Shown: positions 1-7,557, counted from the first letter of the stretch. The stretch is 12,647 bases of DNA from Anaerolineaceae bacterium UBA700 (GCA_002298885.1 DBMK01000289.1:1-12647); one strand, 5' to 3'. A program made the numbers and translations. Notes: generated by a model not told the origin, from the letters alone.

Positions 1-21
1 GGGGAGGGGCCGGGGGAGAGG
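1..21. repeat. G-rich intergenic repeat fragment
   Basis: The first 21 bases are almost pure G with a central GGCC and a final GAGAGG. They closely resemble 10394-10414 in the same window (G-run, GGCC, G-run, TTAGG). Both lie outside genes. It is probably the end of a dispersed repeat whose other part is outside the window. It sits just past the stop of the leftward von Willebrand A gene. Confidence 0.35.
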
Positions 22-23
22 TT

Positions 24-1676
24 TTATTCCAATGTTGCCGCGCGTTGGACTAGGTCGGCGAACTCGGCAACATCGGCGTTTTCGGGGATGTCACAGCGCA
101 GTTGGGAGGCAATTTGAGCCAACTGGTACAGCGAAGTGTTGCCGGCGAAGGGGCTGCCGCGCAGGATCTCGGCGTATTGGGCCACGGTCACGTCCAGCCG
201 GTAGTAGGGGTTGGCCTGGTTGAAGCTGGAGGCCAGATCCCAGGTATTGAGGTTGCCATTAATCTCGGTAACCTTGGACGTTTGCGGATCGGCCCAGCGC
301 AGTTGGACGGTGGCGATGCGTCCCTGGGCTTCCGGCTTGAAATGGACGGCGTAGATCGCCACCACGTGGTGCCCGGCTCCAATCTCTCCGGCGTCCACCG
401 CATCGTTGCGGAAGTTCTGGTCGGCCACGGCGCGGTTCTCGTAGCCCAACAGGTGGTATGCCTTAACTACGTCCGAGTTGAAATCCACCTGCACCTTGGC
501 ATCTTTGGCGATCGTGGTCAGGGTGGAACTCAAATTTTCGACGAATAAGCGTTGGGCCTCGTCGAGCGTGTCCACGTAGGCGTACATGCCGTTGCCCTTG
601 TCCGCCAGGCGCTCGAGCAGGGCGTCGTTAAAGTTGCCCATGCCGAACCCGTAAGTGCTCAGGCTGATGCCCTCACTGATGTAACCGTTGACGAATTCCA
701 GGATGCTGTCTGGATTGGTATTGCCCACGTTGGCAACCCCGTCCGAGCACAGGATGACCCGGTTGTTGGCGTCGGGGCGGAAGGCTTTCATGGCAAGCTC
801 GTACCCCAGGCGCAAACCGGCATCCACGTTGGTCGCGCCCTCGGTATGCAGCGAGTCGATCGTGGCGTTGATCTGGATGCGGTTGTAGACCTGGGTCGGG
901 CCAAGCACGACCCGGGCTTCTGAGCCGTATACCACGATACCCACTGTGTCCGTGCGGCGTAGGCGGTCGATCAGGATGTGCAGCGACTGCTTGACCAGGC
1001 CAAGCCGGTTTTCCATGTTCATCGAGCCCGAAATGTCGATCACGAAGGTCAGGGCGGCGGGTTTACGCTCCCAATCGGGGACCTGGTTGCCCTGGATGCC
1101 GATGCGCAGCAAGGTCGTCCCATCCTGATGGAAGGGCGAGGGTGCCCCGTCGGCATAGACGGCAAACGCTGTCCCGGAAGGCTGTTGGTAGCCGGGATCG
1201 AAGAAGTTTACGAACTCCTCCACCCGCACCGCGTCCCGCGGTGGCAGCGACCCATCCTGGACGTAGCGGCGGGCCACGGTGTAGGAGGCGGTATCGACGT
1301 CGACGGCAAAAGTGGAAAGATGGTCGCGCCGGGAATCGACGAAGCCGTTGATGCCGTAATCCTGGAAGTAATTATCCTGCGGGATGGGATAGGCATTGTA
1401 CGGCGAATATGGAGAGTACGGCGCGGCCGGGATGCCGGGCTGCGGGGCGTAGGTGGCGGCGGGCGGGGCTGTCGGCGCCGGGGCCTGTGGATATTCCATC
1501 GCCGGCGCGGCCGTAGGGGGTACAGCGGTGGGAGGCATGGCCCTGGGGCGGTCGGGGCTGGTAGCCTGCGGCTGCATGGCGATCGGGGACGGCGGAGCCT
1601 GGGTGGCAGAGGCCGCACAGCCTGATAAAATCAGGGCAATCAACATCATGGCGAACATTACACGTTTGGCGTTCAT
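24..1676 (-). CDS. von Willebrand factor A domain lipoprotein, YfbK type
   Basis: Secreted, membrane-anchored protein with a metal-binding vWA domain, presumably for protein-protein contacts at the cell surface; its partner is unknown. The 550-residue product starts with a basic n-region, a hydrophobic core and the lipobox LSGC (Cys20). A Pro/Ala/Thr/Tyr-rich stalk follows (about 25-105), containing a short PYSPYSPY repeat. The YfbK-type N-terminal region lies around 110-165 (STFAVDVDTASY, then EEFVNFF). The vWA domain is about 207-380 with an intact MIDAS: DISGS at 214-218, Thr282 and Asp312. The C-terminal ~170 residues match the DUF3520-like tail of this family. Length is normal. The ATG is supported by AGGAGGAT at 1684-1691, nine bases upstream. 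It lies downstream of the kinase lipoprotein on the same strand, separated by a strong hairpin, so co-transcription is uncertain. Family call is firm; role is not. Confidence 0.93.
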   Translation of the reverse strand: MNAKRVMFAMMLIALILSGCAASATQAPPSPIAMQPQATSPDRPRAMPPTAVPPTAAPAMEYPQAPAPTAPPAATYAPQPGIPAAPYSPYSPYNAYPIPQDNYFQDYGINGFVDSRRDHLSTFAVDVDTASYTVARRYVQDGSLPPRDAVRVEEFVNFFDPGYQQPSGTAFAVYADGAPSPFHQDGTTLLRIGIQGNQVPDWERKPAALTFVIDISGSMNMENRLGLVKQSLHILIDRLRRTDTVGIVVYGSEARVVLGPTQVYNRIQINATIDSLHTEGATNVDAGLRLGYELAMKAFRPDANNRVILCSDGVANVGNTNPDSILEFVNGYISEGISLSTYGFGMGNFNDALLERLADKGNGMYAYVDTLDEAQRLFVENLSSTLTTIAKDAKVQVDFNSDVVKAYHLLGYENRAVADQNFRNDAVDAGEIGAGHHVVAIYAVHFKPEAQGRIATVQLRWADPQTSKVTEINGNLNTWDLASSFNQANPYYRLDVTVAQYAEILRGSPFAGNTSLYQLAQIASQLRCDIPENADVAEFADLVQRAATLE

Positions 1677-1779
1677 TTGAGCGATCCTCCTTTATATTGT
1701 TGCTTCGCTCTCAATGTACCGCCGTACGTGTTGATATCCTTGACAATGGTTTGACAGGGTTCTGATAAAATTACGCAAA

Positions 1780-1832
1780 TTTCATCACACACCTGCTCTG
1801 GCGGGCGGTGCCAGGGCAGGTGTGTGATGAAA
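1780..1832. repeat. Long perfect intergenic hairpin
   Basis: Arms 1780-1796 (TTTCATCACACACCTGC) and 1816-1832 are perfect 17-base complements. Pairing continues inward after a T/G step: CTGGC 1798-1802 pairs with GCCAG 1810-1814, leaving a loop of about seven bases. It begins 21 bases beyond the stop of the leftward kinase lipoprotein gene and lies upstream of the vWA gene. It may end transcription of the first gene or attenuate read-through. There is no clean U-tract on the leftward transcript, so a simple intrinsic terminator is not certain. Confidence 0.8.
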
Positions 1833-1853
1833 CTTACTAACTCTTTCTTAAAA

Positions 1854-4031
1854 TTAAATCTTTTTGCACACACTGGCTGCAGTGAGGTAAAGCAGGTGCT
1901 TTTGTTTGAGGCTGAGGTTGGGATATTTGAGGGCGCCAAGGCACGAAAGGAAAAGCGCAATGCGGTACTCGCGGGGTTCGGTGGCATTGAACAGGCAGCG
2001 CCCGGCAATCTCCTCCAGCGCGGCCAGCAGCGGCAGTTGCCCGGCCTCGAATGATTTCAGGTAATCGGCCGGAGAGGTCGCGGCGGGTGAAATGACGTGG
2101 GCGATGATCTCGGCCGCCAGGTGGGCAAAGTCGAACAGGGGATGGCCTTCGCGCGTCTCGGCAAAATCGATCAGCCATACAAACCCACCTGGCCCAACTA
2201 ATACATTTTCCAGGTTCAAGTCGCCGTGGATGATCGAATGGGTGCCCTGCAGCATTTCGTCGAGCAGGCCGGGCAGCCTCGCCAGCGGATCGGGCAGGCT
2301 AAAGCGCTCCATCCCGCCTGCAAAGCCGTGCAGCAGCATGAAACGCGTCTCGACCACCCGCCCCACGCTCGAATGCATTGGCGGGACGGCGTCGAGCCAA
2401 CGCAGGCGCACCGCAGGCTGCCCCGCCTGCGGGATTCCCACCAGCGAATACGAGACGCCATCGGCGCGCGGCTCGATGCGGCGGAAACGCCCCAGGCTGA
2501 CCATGTCGCCCGGTGCCAGGTTGAGGCCGGACGGCAGGCTGGTCTCGGACAGCGTTTTGAGCGGATATCCCTGGCCCTGGAAGGGCTGCAGGACGAGATG
2601 AGGGGGCAGCAGCCGGTCGTACTCCTGTGAGATGCGGAACGGGCTGGCATGGCGCTGCATCCACCAGCCTGGCCCAAACGTATCGAACAGGCGTCGCAGA
2701 AGGGCCGGGTCCGGTTTCTCCAACAGGGCCTGGCGCAGGCTGACCGGTGGGTGCCCCGGCTCGGCAATGAAAGTGTACTGTATGGCCGCCCGGCGGTTGT
2801 CGCCGGAGGTGACCGGGGCGTGCTGGATGCGCGCCGTCATCGGCGGCAAGCTGTTTTTGACAAAGGTCTCGTAATTGTCAGCCTCGCGGCGGATGTCCTC
2901 TCGCCAGCCGATCTTGACGATGGTGAGGGCGTCGGCGCGGCCGTCCGGCTTGACCGGCAGCGCCAGGAAGGTGCGCGCCCCCGAATATCCCGAGAGGAAC
3001 TCGCTTTCCAGTACCAGGCGGCCGTAATGGCCGAAAAGACCTTTTAGAATGACCGTCTCGTCATCCGCCAGGCGCAGGCTTGGATGCAATTCGATCACCA
3101 ATTCCGGGTTCGGCGCCAGGATTTGCAGGCGCGAGCGTCCAACCTGGGGCCGCAGCACCACTGCGCCCAGGCTCAAACCCAGCCCCGCCAGCAGGCTGAA
3201 AAAGCCGGCCGCCAGGGCCTGGGGCTGGCTGAGGCCCAGGAAGGAGACCACCTGGACGTCCATCCCCCGCGAATACGCCTGTACCAGGCGCGCTGTGCCG
3301 AGGGCGGCGTTTTCAGGCGTCCACACCAGGTTGAGCAGGATGGACAGCCGCTGCTGGCCTGCGGCGCGCGGCTGCAGCGTCCAGCGCCAGGTGACGGTCT
3401 GGTCGACCGGCAGGGGCTGGACCTGGTCGCCGGGAGGGGAGATTTCGAAGCCAACCCCGTCCAGGCGCGCCACCCCGGACAGGGTGTAGCCGGCCTGGCG
3501 GGTGACCGTGACCGGCGTTGACTGGACGTCGTGCTCTGGGAACTCGGCCTTTACCACGTAACCGCCCTGGAAGGGCACGATCGACAGGCGCACCAAATCC
3601 GATTCGCCCAGGCGCAGCGAGGCCGGCCATTCTAGCTCGACCATGCGCTGTTCGGCTGTTGCGGGTTGCGTGGTGGCTGCCTGGGTGGGTGCTGCCTGGG
3701 TTTCTGCGCCTGATGGCGTGGCCGGCGGCGGTGAGGTAGGAGCGGCTGTCTGGGGAACAGCAGTCGGCGGCACGGCGGTCGGCGGCGCGGTAGTGGGTAA
3801 AGGCGCCGCCGTAGCCGAGGTCTGGGGCTCCGTTGTCCCCGGCGCGGGAGCAATTGTCGCCGGGGCCTGGGTTGGCGATGGAGCACTCGTTGCTGCCGCC
3901 GCGCAAGAGGCCAGGAACAAGGCGAAGGAGATAAATACGAAGATGATGGACCACGGACGACGGACAACGGACCACAGACCGCGGGCTCTCTTCCGTGGTC
4001 CGTGGTCTGTGGTCCGTCGTCTATTCGTCAT
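1854..4031 (-). CDS. Transmembrane lipoprotein with C-terminal APH-like kinase domain
   Basis: A 725-residue protein that appears to join an outside sensor to an inside phosphotransferase. From the N-terminus: an Arg-rich n-region, a hydrophobic core and lipobox LASC (Cys43); a Pro/Thr/Ala stalk (about 45-128); a beta-rich extracytoplasmic domain (about 130-265); a transmembrane helix (about 269-293) followed by basic residues, predicting a cytoplasmic C-terminus; then a kinase fold. Visible kinase features are a Gly-rich LSGYSGAR loop (346-353), IVKIG with Lys373, Glu383, the catalytic HGDLNLEN (His602, Asp604, Asn609) and IDFA (Asp622). These are the hallmarks of aminoglycoside-phosphotransferase-like kinases. 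From memory it resembles the kinase domain called ternary-complex-associated domain 9 in conflict systems; an HMM search is needed. Start ATG follows AGGGGGG by three bases. The substrate is unknown; small molecule or protein are both possible. Confidence 0.85.
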   Translation of the reverse strand: MTNRRRTTDHGPRKRARGLWSVVRRPWSIIFVFISFALFLASCAAAATSAPSPTQAPATIAPAPGTTEPQTSATAAPLPTTAPPTAVPPTAVPQTAAPTSPPPATPSGAETQAAPTQAATTQPATAEQRMVELEWPASLRLGESDLVRLSIVPFQGGYVVKAEFPEHDVQSTPVTVTRQAGYTLSGVARLDGVGFEISPPGDQVQPLPVDQTVTWRWTLQPRAAGQQRLSILLNLVWTPENAALGTARLVQAYSRGMDVQVVSFLGLSQPQALAAGFFSLLAGLGLSLGAVVLRPQVGRSRLQILAPNPELVIELHPSLRLADDETVILKGLFGHYGRLVLESEFLSGYSGARTFLALPVKPDGRADALTIVKIGWREDIRREADNYETFVKNSLPPMTARIQHAPVTSGDNRRAAIQYTFIAEPGHPPVSLRQALLEKPDPALLRRLFDTFGPGWWMQRHASPFRISQEYDRLLPPHLVLQPFQGQGYPLKTLSETSLPSGLNLAPGDMVSLGRFRRIEPRADGVSYSLVGIPQAGQPAVRLRWLDAVPPMHSSVGRVVETRFMLLHGFAGGMERFSLPDPLARLPGLLDEMLQGTHSIIHGDLNLENVLVGPGGFVWLIDFAETREGHPLFDFAHLAAEIIAHVISPAATSPADYLKSFEAGQLPLLAALEEIAGRCLFNATEPREYRIALFLSCLGALKYPNLSLKQKHLLYLTAASVCKKI
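3956..4021. repeat. Inverted repeat inside the 5' end of the kinase lipoprotein gene
   Basis: Arms 3956-3984 and 3993-4021 are complementary at 25 of 29 positions around an eight-base loop. Each arm is built from short overlapping units such as GGACCACGGAC and GGTCCGTGG, giving an internally repetitive look unlike the rest of the gene. It covers roughly codons 4-26, so the basic n-region of the signal peptide is encoded by repeat sequence. No other ATG lies between it and the hydrophobic core, so the repeat seems to be truly translated. Confidence 0.8.
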
Positions 4032-4039
4032 TTTCCCCC

Positions 4040-4204
4040 CTACGGCGCGACCACCATCGTCGGATTGAGCGTGGATTGGACGCGCACAGTCTCACCGCCG
4101 GGCAAAAGCGCATACCCCAGCAGGATTATCGCCAGAACCAGCAGCGCAATTGCCGCAATTACGATCCAGCGCTGAATTTGTTTGGAGCCCAGTGTTCTTC
4201 GCAA
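4040..4204 (-). CDS. Small single-span membrane protein, TTG start
   Basis: Unrecognised 54-residue protein. It reads MRRTLGSKQIQRW, then a hydrophobic helix (about 14-34, rich in Ile/Ala/Leu), then a 20-residue polar tail starting PGGET and ending VVAP. The basic N-terminus predicts N-in, tail-out topology. The only start in frame between the upstream stop (4217-4219) and the helix is TTG at 4202-4204, preceded by GAGGG about ten bases away. Its TAG stop (4040-4042) touches the G-run that serves as ribosome-binding site of the kinase lipoprotein gene, so the two are probably translated from one mRNA. The tail could be a partner or assembly element for the lipoprotein; this is inference. The alternative is a chance hydrophobic frame, but topology, spacing and start signal argue against it. 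Confidence 0.65.
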   Translation of the reverse strand: MRRTLGSKQIQRWIVIAAIALLVLAIILLGYALLPGGETVRVQSTLNPTMVVAP

Positions 4205-4250
4205 GCTTTCACACCCTCAAGGCCGGCGAACAGGTTTTAGTTGGCGCTTC

Positions 4251-4278
4251 GTTATAACGCCGGTACATCCTGAAGCAA
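4251..4278 (-). promoter_or_regulatory. Candidate promoter for the leftward membrane-kinase operon
   Basis: On the minus strand TTGCTT (4278-4273) and TATAAC (4256-4251) are spaced by 16 bases. The predicted transcript starts near 4244, about 40 bases ahead of the TTG start at 4204. Both boxes are imperfect. Position between two divergent genes supports the call. Confidence 0.4.
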
Positions 4279-4294
4279 GCAAATCTCGTATGTT

Positions 4295-4343
4295 ATTTTG
4301 TATTTTGTTTTGGGCGCAAAGCGCCTAAAACAAACTACAAAAT
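4295..4343. repeat. AT-armed palindrome in the divergent promoter region
   Basis: Arms 4295-4317 and 4321-4343 match at 21 of 23 positions around an AAA loop. The outer part is T-rich on the 5' side and A-rich on the 3' side; the core is GGCGC/GCGCC. It lies between the two opposed promoters and ends 21 bases before the TATAAT of the ATPase gene. It could be a binding site for the divergent winged-helix protein, or one of the extragenic palindromes seen elsewhere in this window. Confidence 0.7.
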
Positions 4344-4364
4344 CTTTTTGAGTGCCTACTAGTA

Positions 4365-4370
4365 TATAAT
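4365..4370 (+). promoter_or_regulatory. -10 box TATAAT for the ATPase/winged-helix gene
   Basis: A perfect TATAAT in a low-GC stretch, 35 bases upstream of the ATG at 4405. No good -35 is seen; the position 17 bases upstream falls at the edge of the palindrome ending at 4343, which suggests either activator dependence or a weak promoter. Confidence 0.5.
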
Positions 4371-4404
4371 AAGTCCAGTCGCGAATTAAGTAAACAGGTC
4401 TGGC

Positions 4405-5475
4405 ATGCCCCCCTGGGATTCTTACCCCCCCACCTACCGTACCAACGAAATTAAAGCCATCTTGAACGCGCTGTGCGCCGGGGAATGCGTGGCGCTGGTC
4501 GGGCTGAGCGGTTCCGGCAAGAGCAACTTGTTGGGATTCCTGGCCCACCGGATCAGCGAGGGCGCCCCGCCCTGGGCGCTGGTAGACTGCAACCGCATGA
4601 CGCAGGCGACCCCGGCCGCATTTTACGGCCTGGTGCGGCGCGCCCTTGGCGAGCCCGATGCGGCTGAAAGCGGCCTGGAAGTTCTCGAGACGGCCATCGA
4701 GGCGCGCCTGGCAGCCAACGCAGGCAAACTGTGCCTGCTGTTCGACCGCTTCGACGCCCTGCCGGATGCGATAGTGCCCTCCATCGGCGGCAACCTGCGC
4801 TCTTTGCGCGATGAGCATAAATACGACCTGACGTACGTGATCGCCTCCCGACGCCCGCCGGATGCGCGTTCCGAGCTGGCCGAGCTGTTCTTCGCCCACA
4901 CTCTATGGCTCGGTCCGCTCTCGGCGCAGGATGGGCGCTGGAGCGCGGCCAGCTACGCCCGGCGCCGCGGCCTGGAATGGGACGCGGCCACCCTCGACGG
5001 CATCCTGCGCCTCAGCGGGGGCTACCCGGCCTGGCTGCGGGCGGTGTGCGAGGCGGTCGCCGACGGCGCGCCGCTGGACCCGGCCGAACTCTGCCGCCAC
5101 CCGGCAGTGAAGCTGCGCCTGGCCGAGTTTTGGGCCGACGAGCCCACGTTGGAAATGCTCGCCCTCAGCCGGCTGCAAGGCGTGCCGCTGTTGGACGATC
5201 GCCCGGCTCGCCGCAGCGCAGCGCATGAACCGGACCTGACGGCCAAAGAGCTGTTGCTGCTCGATTATTTTCGGGCTCACCCCGCCCGGGTGTGCGAAAA
5301 GGACGAGCTGATCCGCGCCGTGTGGCCTGAGGACCGCATCTTCCTCAAAGGCGTGCGCGACGACAGCCTGGCCCAGCTCGTCCGCCGCCTGCGTGAAAAA
5401 ATCGAAGAAGATCCTTCTTCCCCCAAAAGAATCCAAACCATCCCCGGCCGTGGCTACCGCTATTTGGAGAAATGA
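4405..5475 (+). CDS. P-loop ATPase fused to an OmpR-type winged-helix DNA-binding domain
   Basis: Likely ATP-dependent transcription regulator acting in the cytoplasm. The 356-residue product has an AAA/STAND-like NTPase domain at about 10-235: Walker A GLSGSGKS (33-40), Walker B LCLLFD (109-114) with a following acidic residue (Asp117), and a sensor-like YVIASRR (144-150). A winged helix of the OmpR C-terminal type spans about 275-356 (LTAKELLLLDYF, the recognition-helix region around 315-332, and the wing motif IPGRGYRY). No receiver domain and no transmembrane segment are present, so ATP state or a partner protein must replace phosphorylation. It faces the leftward membrane-kinase operon across a 200-base spacer and is followed seven bases later by a protease-like lipoprotein. 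The ribosome-binding site is weak (CAGG, 4395-4398). The likely targets are the adjacent promoters; that is inference. Confidence 0.88.
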   Translation: MPPWDSYPPTYRTNEIKAILNALCAGECVALVGLSGSGKSNLLGFLAHRISEGAPPWALVDCNRMTQATPAAFYGLVRRALGEPDAAESGLEVLETAIEARLAANAGKLCLLFDRFDALPDAIVPSIGGNLRSLRDEHKYDLTYVIASRRPPDARSELAELFFAHTLWLGPLSAQDGRWSAASYARRRGLEWDAATLDGILRLSGGYPAWLRAVCEAVADGAPLDPAELCRHPAVKLRLAEFWADEPTLEMLALSRLQGVPLLDDRPARRSAAHEPDLTAKELLLLDYFRAHPARVCEKDELIRAVWPEDRIFLKGVRDDSLAQLVRRLREKIEEDPSSPKRIQTIPGRGYRYLEK

Positions 5476-5482
5476 GATCAGG

Positions 5483-7543
5483 ATGAAAAACCCAACTTTC
5501 CGCATACTCGCCCTGGTATTGATCCTGGCGACGGTCAGCATGGCCTGCGCCATCAGCATTCCACAGCCGGAAACGCCGACGCCGACTGCGGCCGCGCTGC
5601 GAACCCCCACCCAGGCCGCCGCCGCTCCTACCGAATCGCCAACCCTTGCCCCGGTCGTCGCGCCGCCGGTCGGAGATCAGACCTACCGGATCAATGGCAC
5701 TTTTAGCTATACGAATACCATTTTGGAGCGCTATTTCGTCGAACAGGCCGTAGCCCTGGACGACATGCACGGCTTCGTCATCCGCAACAAGGATTGGGAG
5801 CTGCCGGTCAATGGCCAGGTACTGGGGTACATGAAGCTGGATACGGCTAACAAGAAAGGTACCTTCCAGCTCGACCTGCCCCTCCACCCAGAGGGCACGT
5901 TCAACGACGTCAGTCACCGCAATCAGAACGATACCGGTGTGCAGATCTTTGCCGTTTCCTACCAACCCAACGTTGCCGGCGGTCCGTTCGCCGAAGGCGA
6001 CGACCGCTCGACCGGCTGGCCGAATTACCTGACCTCGATGGTGACCGACCCAGAGAATAAGGACGAAGTCACCGGCGGCAAGCTGGTGGTGTGGGCTCCG
6101 GACGATAAGCAGCTCTTCCCCACCGGTTTTGGCCCGGACGGCCTGCTTTTCACCGCCGACGACCCCGTGGGACCTTTGCCGGCCGGCTATTCGGTGATCA
6201 ACCTGGACGCCAAACCGTTCGGCATCGGCCGCAGGGGGGAAGAGCTTGTGACGCTCTACGAGCCGAAGGACATCGCCCTCAAGGATTTCTCCAAATCATC
6301 CTTTAGCCAGGCTTTTCAACAATCCTTCGATATCATCCGCAAGGAATATGCCTTCAATGGCATCGCCGGCAAGCAGCCCGATTGGGATAAACTGTACGCC
6401 GACCTGATGCCGCGCATCAAAGACGCTGAAGCCAAGAACGACCCAAACGCCTTCTACCTGGCCATGCACGATTTCACCCTGGCTTTCCACGATGGGCACG
6501 TAGGCCTGAGCGGCGGCACAGTCGGGACCGATTACCTCAGGGCGCGCCTGATCTACGGTTACGGGTTTGCCGTGCGCGAGCTGGATGACGGCAGCACGAT
6601 TGCCGCCTACGTCAACCCCAGCGGGTCGGCGCAGGCAGCCGGGATGAAAGCCGGGGCGGAGATCATCTCCTACAACGATACGCCGGTCAAGGATGCGATC
6701 AGCGCCGTAGCCCCGCTCAGCCCGTCTTCCACCGACGTCGGCCGGCGCTACGAACAGGCGCAGTTGTTGACCCGCGGTAGCCGGAACTCGAAGGTCAATG
6801 TTACATTCAAGAACCCCGGCCAGGCCGCCCAAACCGTATCGCTGAGCGCCGCGCCGGATGTGCAAAGCTTCTTTGCCACCGATCCGACCGCCAACGCCGA
6901 CTCGAACGCTCTGCCGGTAGAGTTCAAGATCCTCCCCAGTGGAATTGGGTACGTCAAAGTAAACTCGAATTTCGATGACCTCAACCTGATCTTGCGCCTG
7001 TTCGAGCGCGCCCTGCAGACCTTCGAGAACAACCAGGTGCCGGGGATCATCATCGATCTGAGGGTCAACTCCGGCGGCAATCCGCTTGGGCTGGCGGGCT
7101 TCCTGACCAATAAGACTATTTTGTTAGGACAGACCGAGTATTATAGCAACGAGAGCGGCAAGTTCCAGGCCGACGGGCCGCGGGATAAATTCACCCCTAT
7201 GCAGGAGCAGTACAGCTTCAAGAAAATGGTGCTCCTGGTCGACCAGGCCTGCGCCAGCGCCTGCGAGCAGGAGGCCTACGGCTTCAGCCAGGTGCCGGGG
7301 ATGGAAATCGTGGGCATGTATCCCACCAGCGGCACGGAGGCCGAGGTGGCGCGCGGCCAGTTCCAACTGCCGGACGGGATGAGCCTGCAGGTGCCCACCG
7401 GGCGCATCACCCTGCCGGATGGCAGCCTCTTCCTCGAAGGCACCGGCGTCCAGCCGACGCTCAAAGTCCCCATCACCGCTGCCAACGTCCTCTCCACTGA
7501 CGACGTCGTCCTCAAAATTGCCGAGCAGGAAATAAGCAAATGA
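5483..7543 (+). CDS. S41-family (Tricorn/CtpA-like) peptidase lipoprotein with PDZ domain
   Basis: Predicted secreted serine peptidase anchored by a lipid. I choose ATG 5483 (686 residues), not an ATG 90 bases earlier, because the extra N-terminus would overlap the upstream winged helix and bury the signal peptide. From 5483 the product begins MKNPTFRIL, then a hydrophobic core and Cys22 in SMAC. A Pro/Thr/Ala stalk (about 27-60) and a beta-rich region (about 65-270) follow, then an S41 N-terminal helical segment ending FHDGHVGL (His339), a PDZ-like domain (about 355-430) and the S41 core with IDLRVNSGGN (Asp525-Asn533) and the nucleophile region CASACE (Ser592). No CtpA-type lysine is evident, so a Tricorn-like Ser-His mechanism is more likely. 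Only seven bases separate it from the ATPase/winged-helix gene, so they form an operon. The substrate is unknown. Confidence 0.88.
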   Translation: MKNPTFRILALVLILATVSMACAISIPQPETPTPTAAALRTPTQAAAAPTESPTLAPVVAPPVGDQTYRINGTFSYTNTILERYFVEQAVALDDMHGFVIRNKDWELPVNGQVLGYMKLDTANKKGTFQLDLPLHPEGTFNDVSHRNQNDTGVQIFAVSYQPNVAGGPFAEGDDRSTGWPNYLTSMVTDPENKDEVTGGKLVVWAPDDKQLFPTGFGPDGLLFTADDPVGPLPAGYSVINLDAKPFGIGRRGEELVTLYEPKDIALKDFSKSSFSQAFQQSFDIIRKEYAFNGIAGKQPDWDKLYADLMPRIKDAEAKNDPNAFYLAMHDFTLAFHDGHVGLSGGTVGTDYLRARLIYGYGFAVRELDDGSTIAAYVNPSGSAQAAGMKAGAEIISYNDTPVKDAISAVAPLSPSSTDVGRRYEQAQLLTRGSRNSKVNVTFKNPGQAAQTVSLSAAPDVQSFFATDPTANADSNALPVEFKILPSGIGYVKVNSNFDDLNLILRLFERALQTFENNQVPGIIIDLRVNSGGNPLGLAGFLTNKTILLGQTEYYSNESGKFQADGPRDKFTPMQEQYSFKKMVLLVDQACASACEQEAYGFSQVPGMEIVGMYPTSGTEAEVARGQFQLPDGMSLQVPTGRITLPDGSLFLEGTGVQPTLKVPITAANVLSTDDVVLKIAEQEISK

Positions 7544-7557
7544 GTTTTACCAATGAA

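Noticed and set aside
102..1128. Long open frames on the plus strand opposite the vWA gene
   Set aside because: They are antisense shadows of a GC-rich gene. The minus-strand product has a full signal peptide, MIDAS motif and family-typical ends; the plus-strand products show no family features.
1691..1696. TATAAA on the minus strand as the -10 of the vWA gene
   Set aside because: Transcription would begin inside the AGGAGG ribosome-binding site, leaving it cut; no -35 at proper spacing was found.
24..4031. VMAP/MoxR/vWA ternary conflict system
   Set aside because: A kinase domain and a vWA protein are close together, but the vWA protein is a secreted YfbK-type lipoprotein and no MoxR ATPase is present, so the known cytoplasmic architecture is not met.
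4252..4899. 215-residue minus-strand frame over the ATPase gene
   Set aside because: It overlaps the Walker A and B coding region on the other strand, has low-complexity composition typical of antisense frames, and lacks a start signal.
5393..5482. Earlier ATG at 5393 for the peptidase lipoprotein
   Set aside because: It would overlap the winged-helix codons by 83 bases and put 30 polar residues before a normal lipoprotein signal peptide. ATG 5483 lies seven bases after the stop and begins the signal peptide directly.
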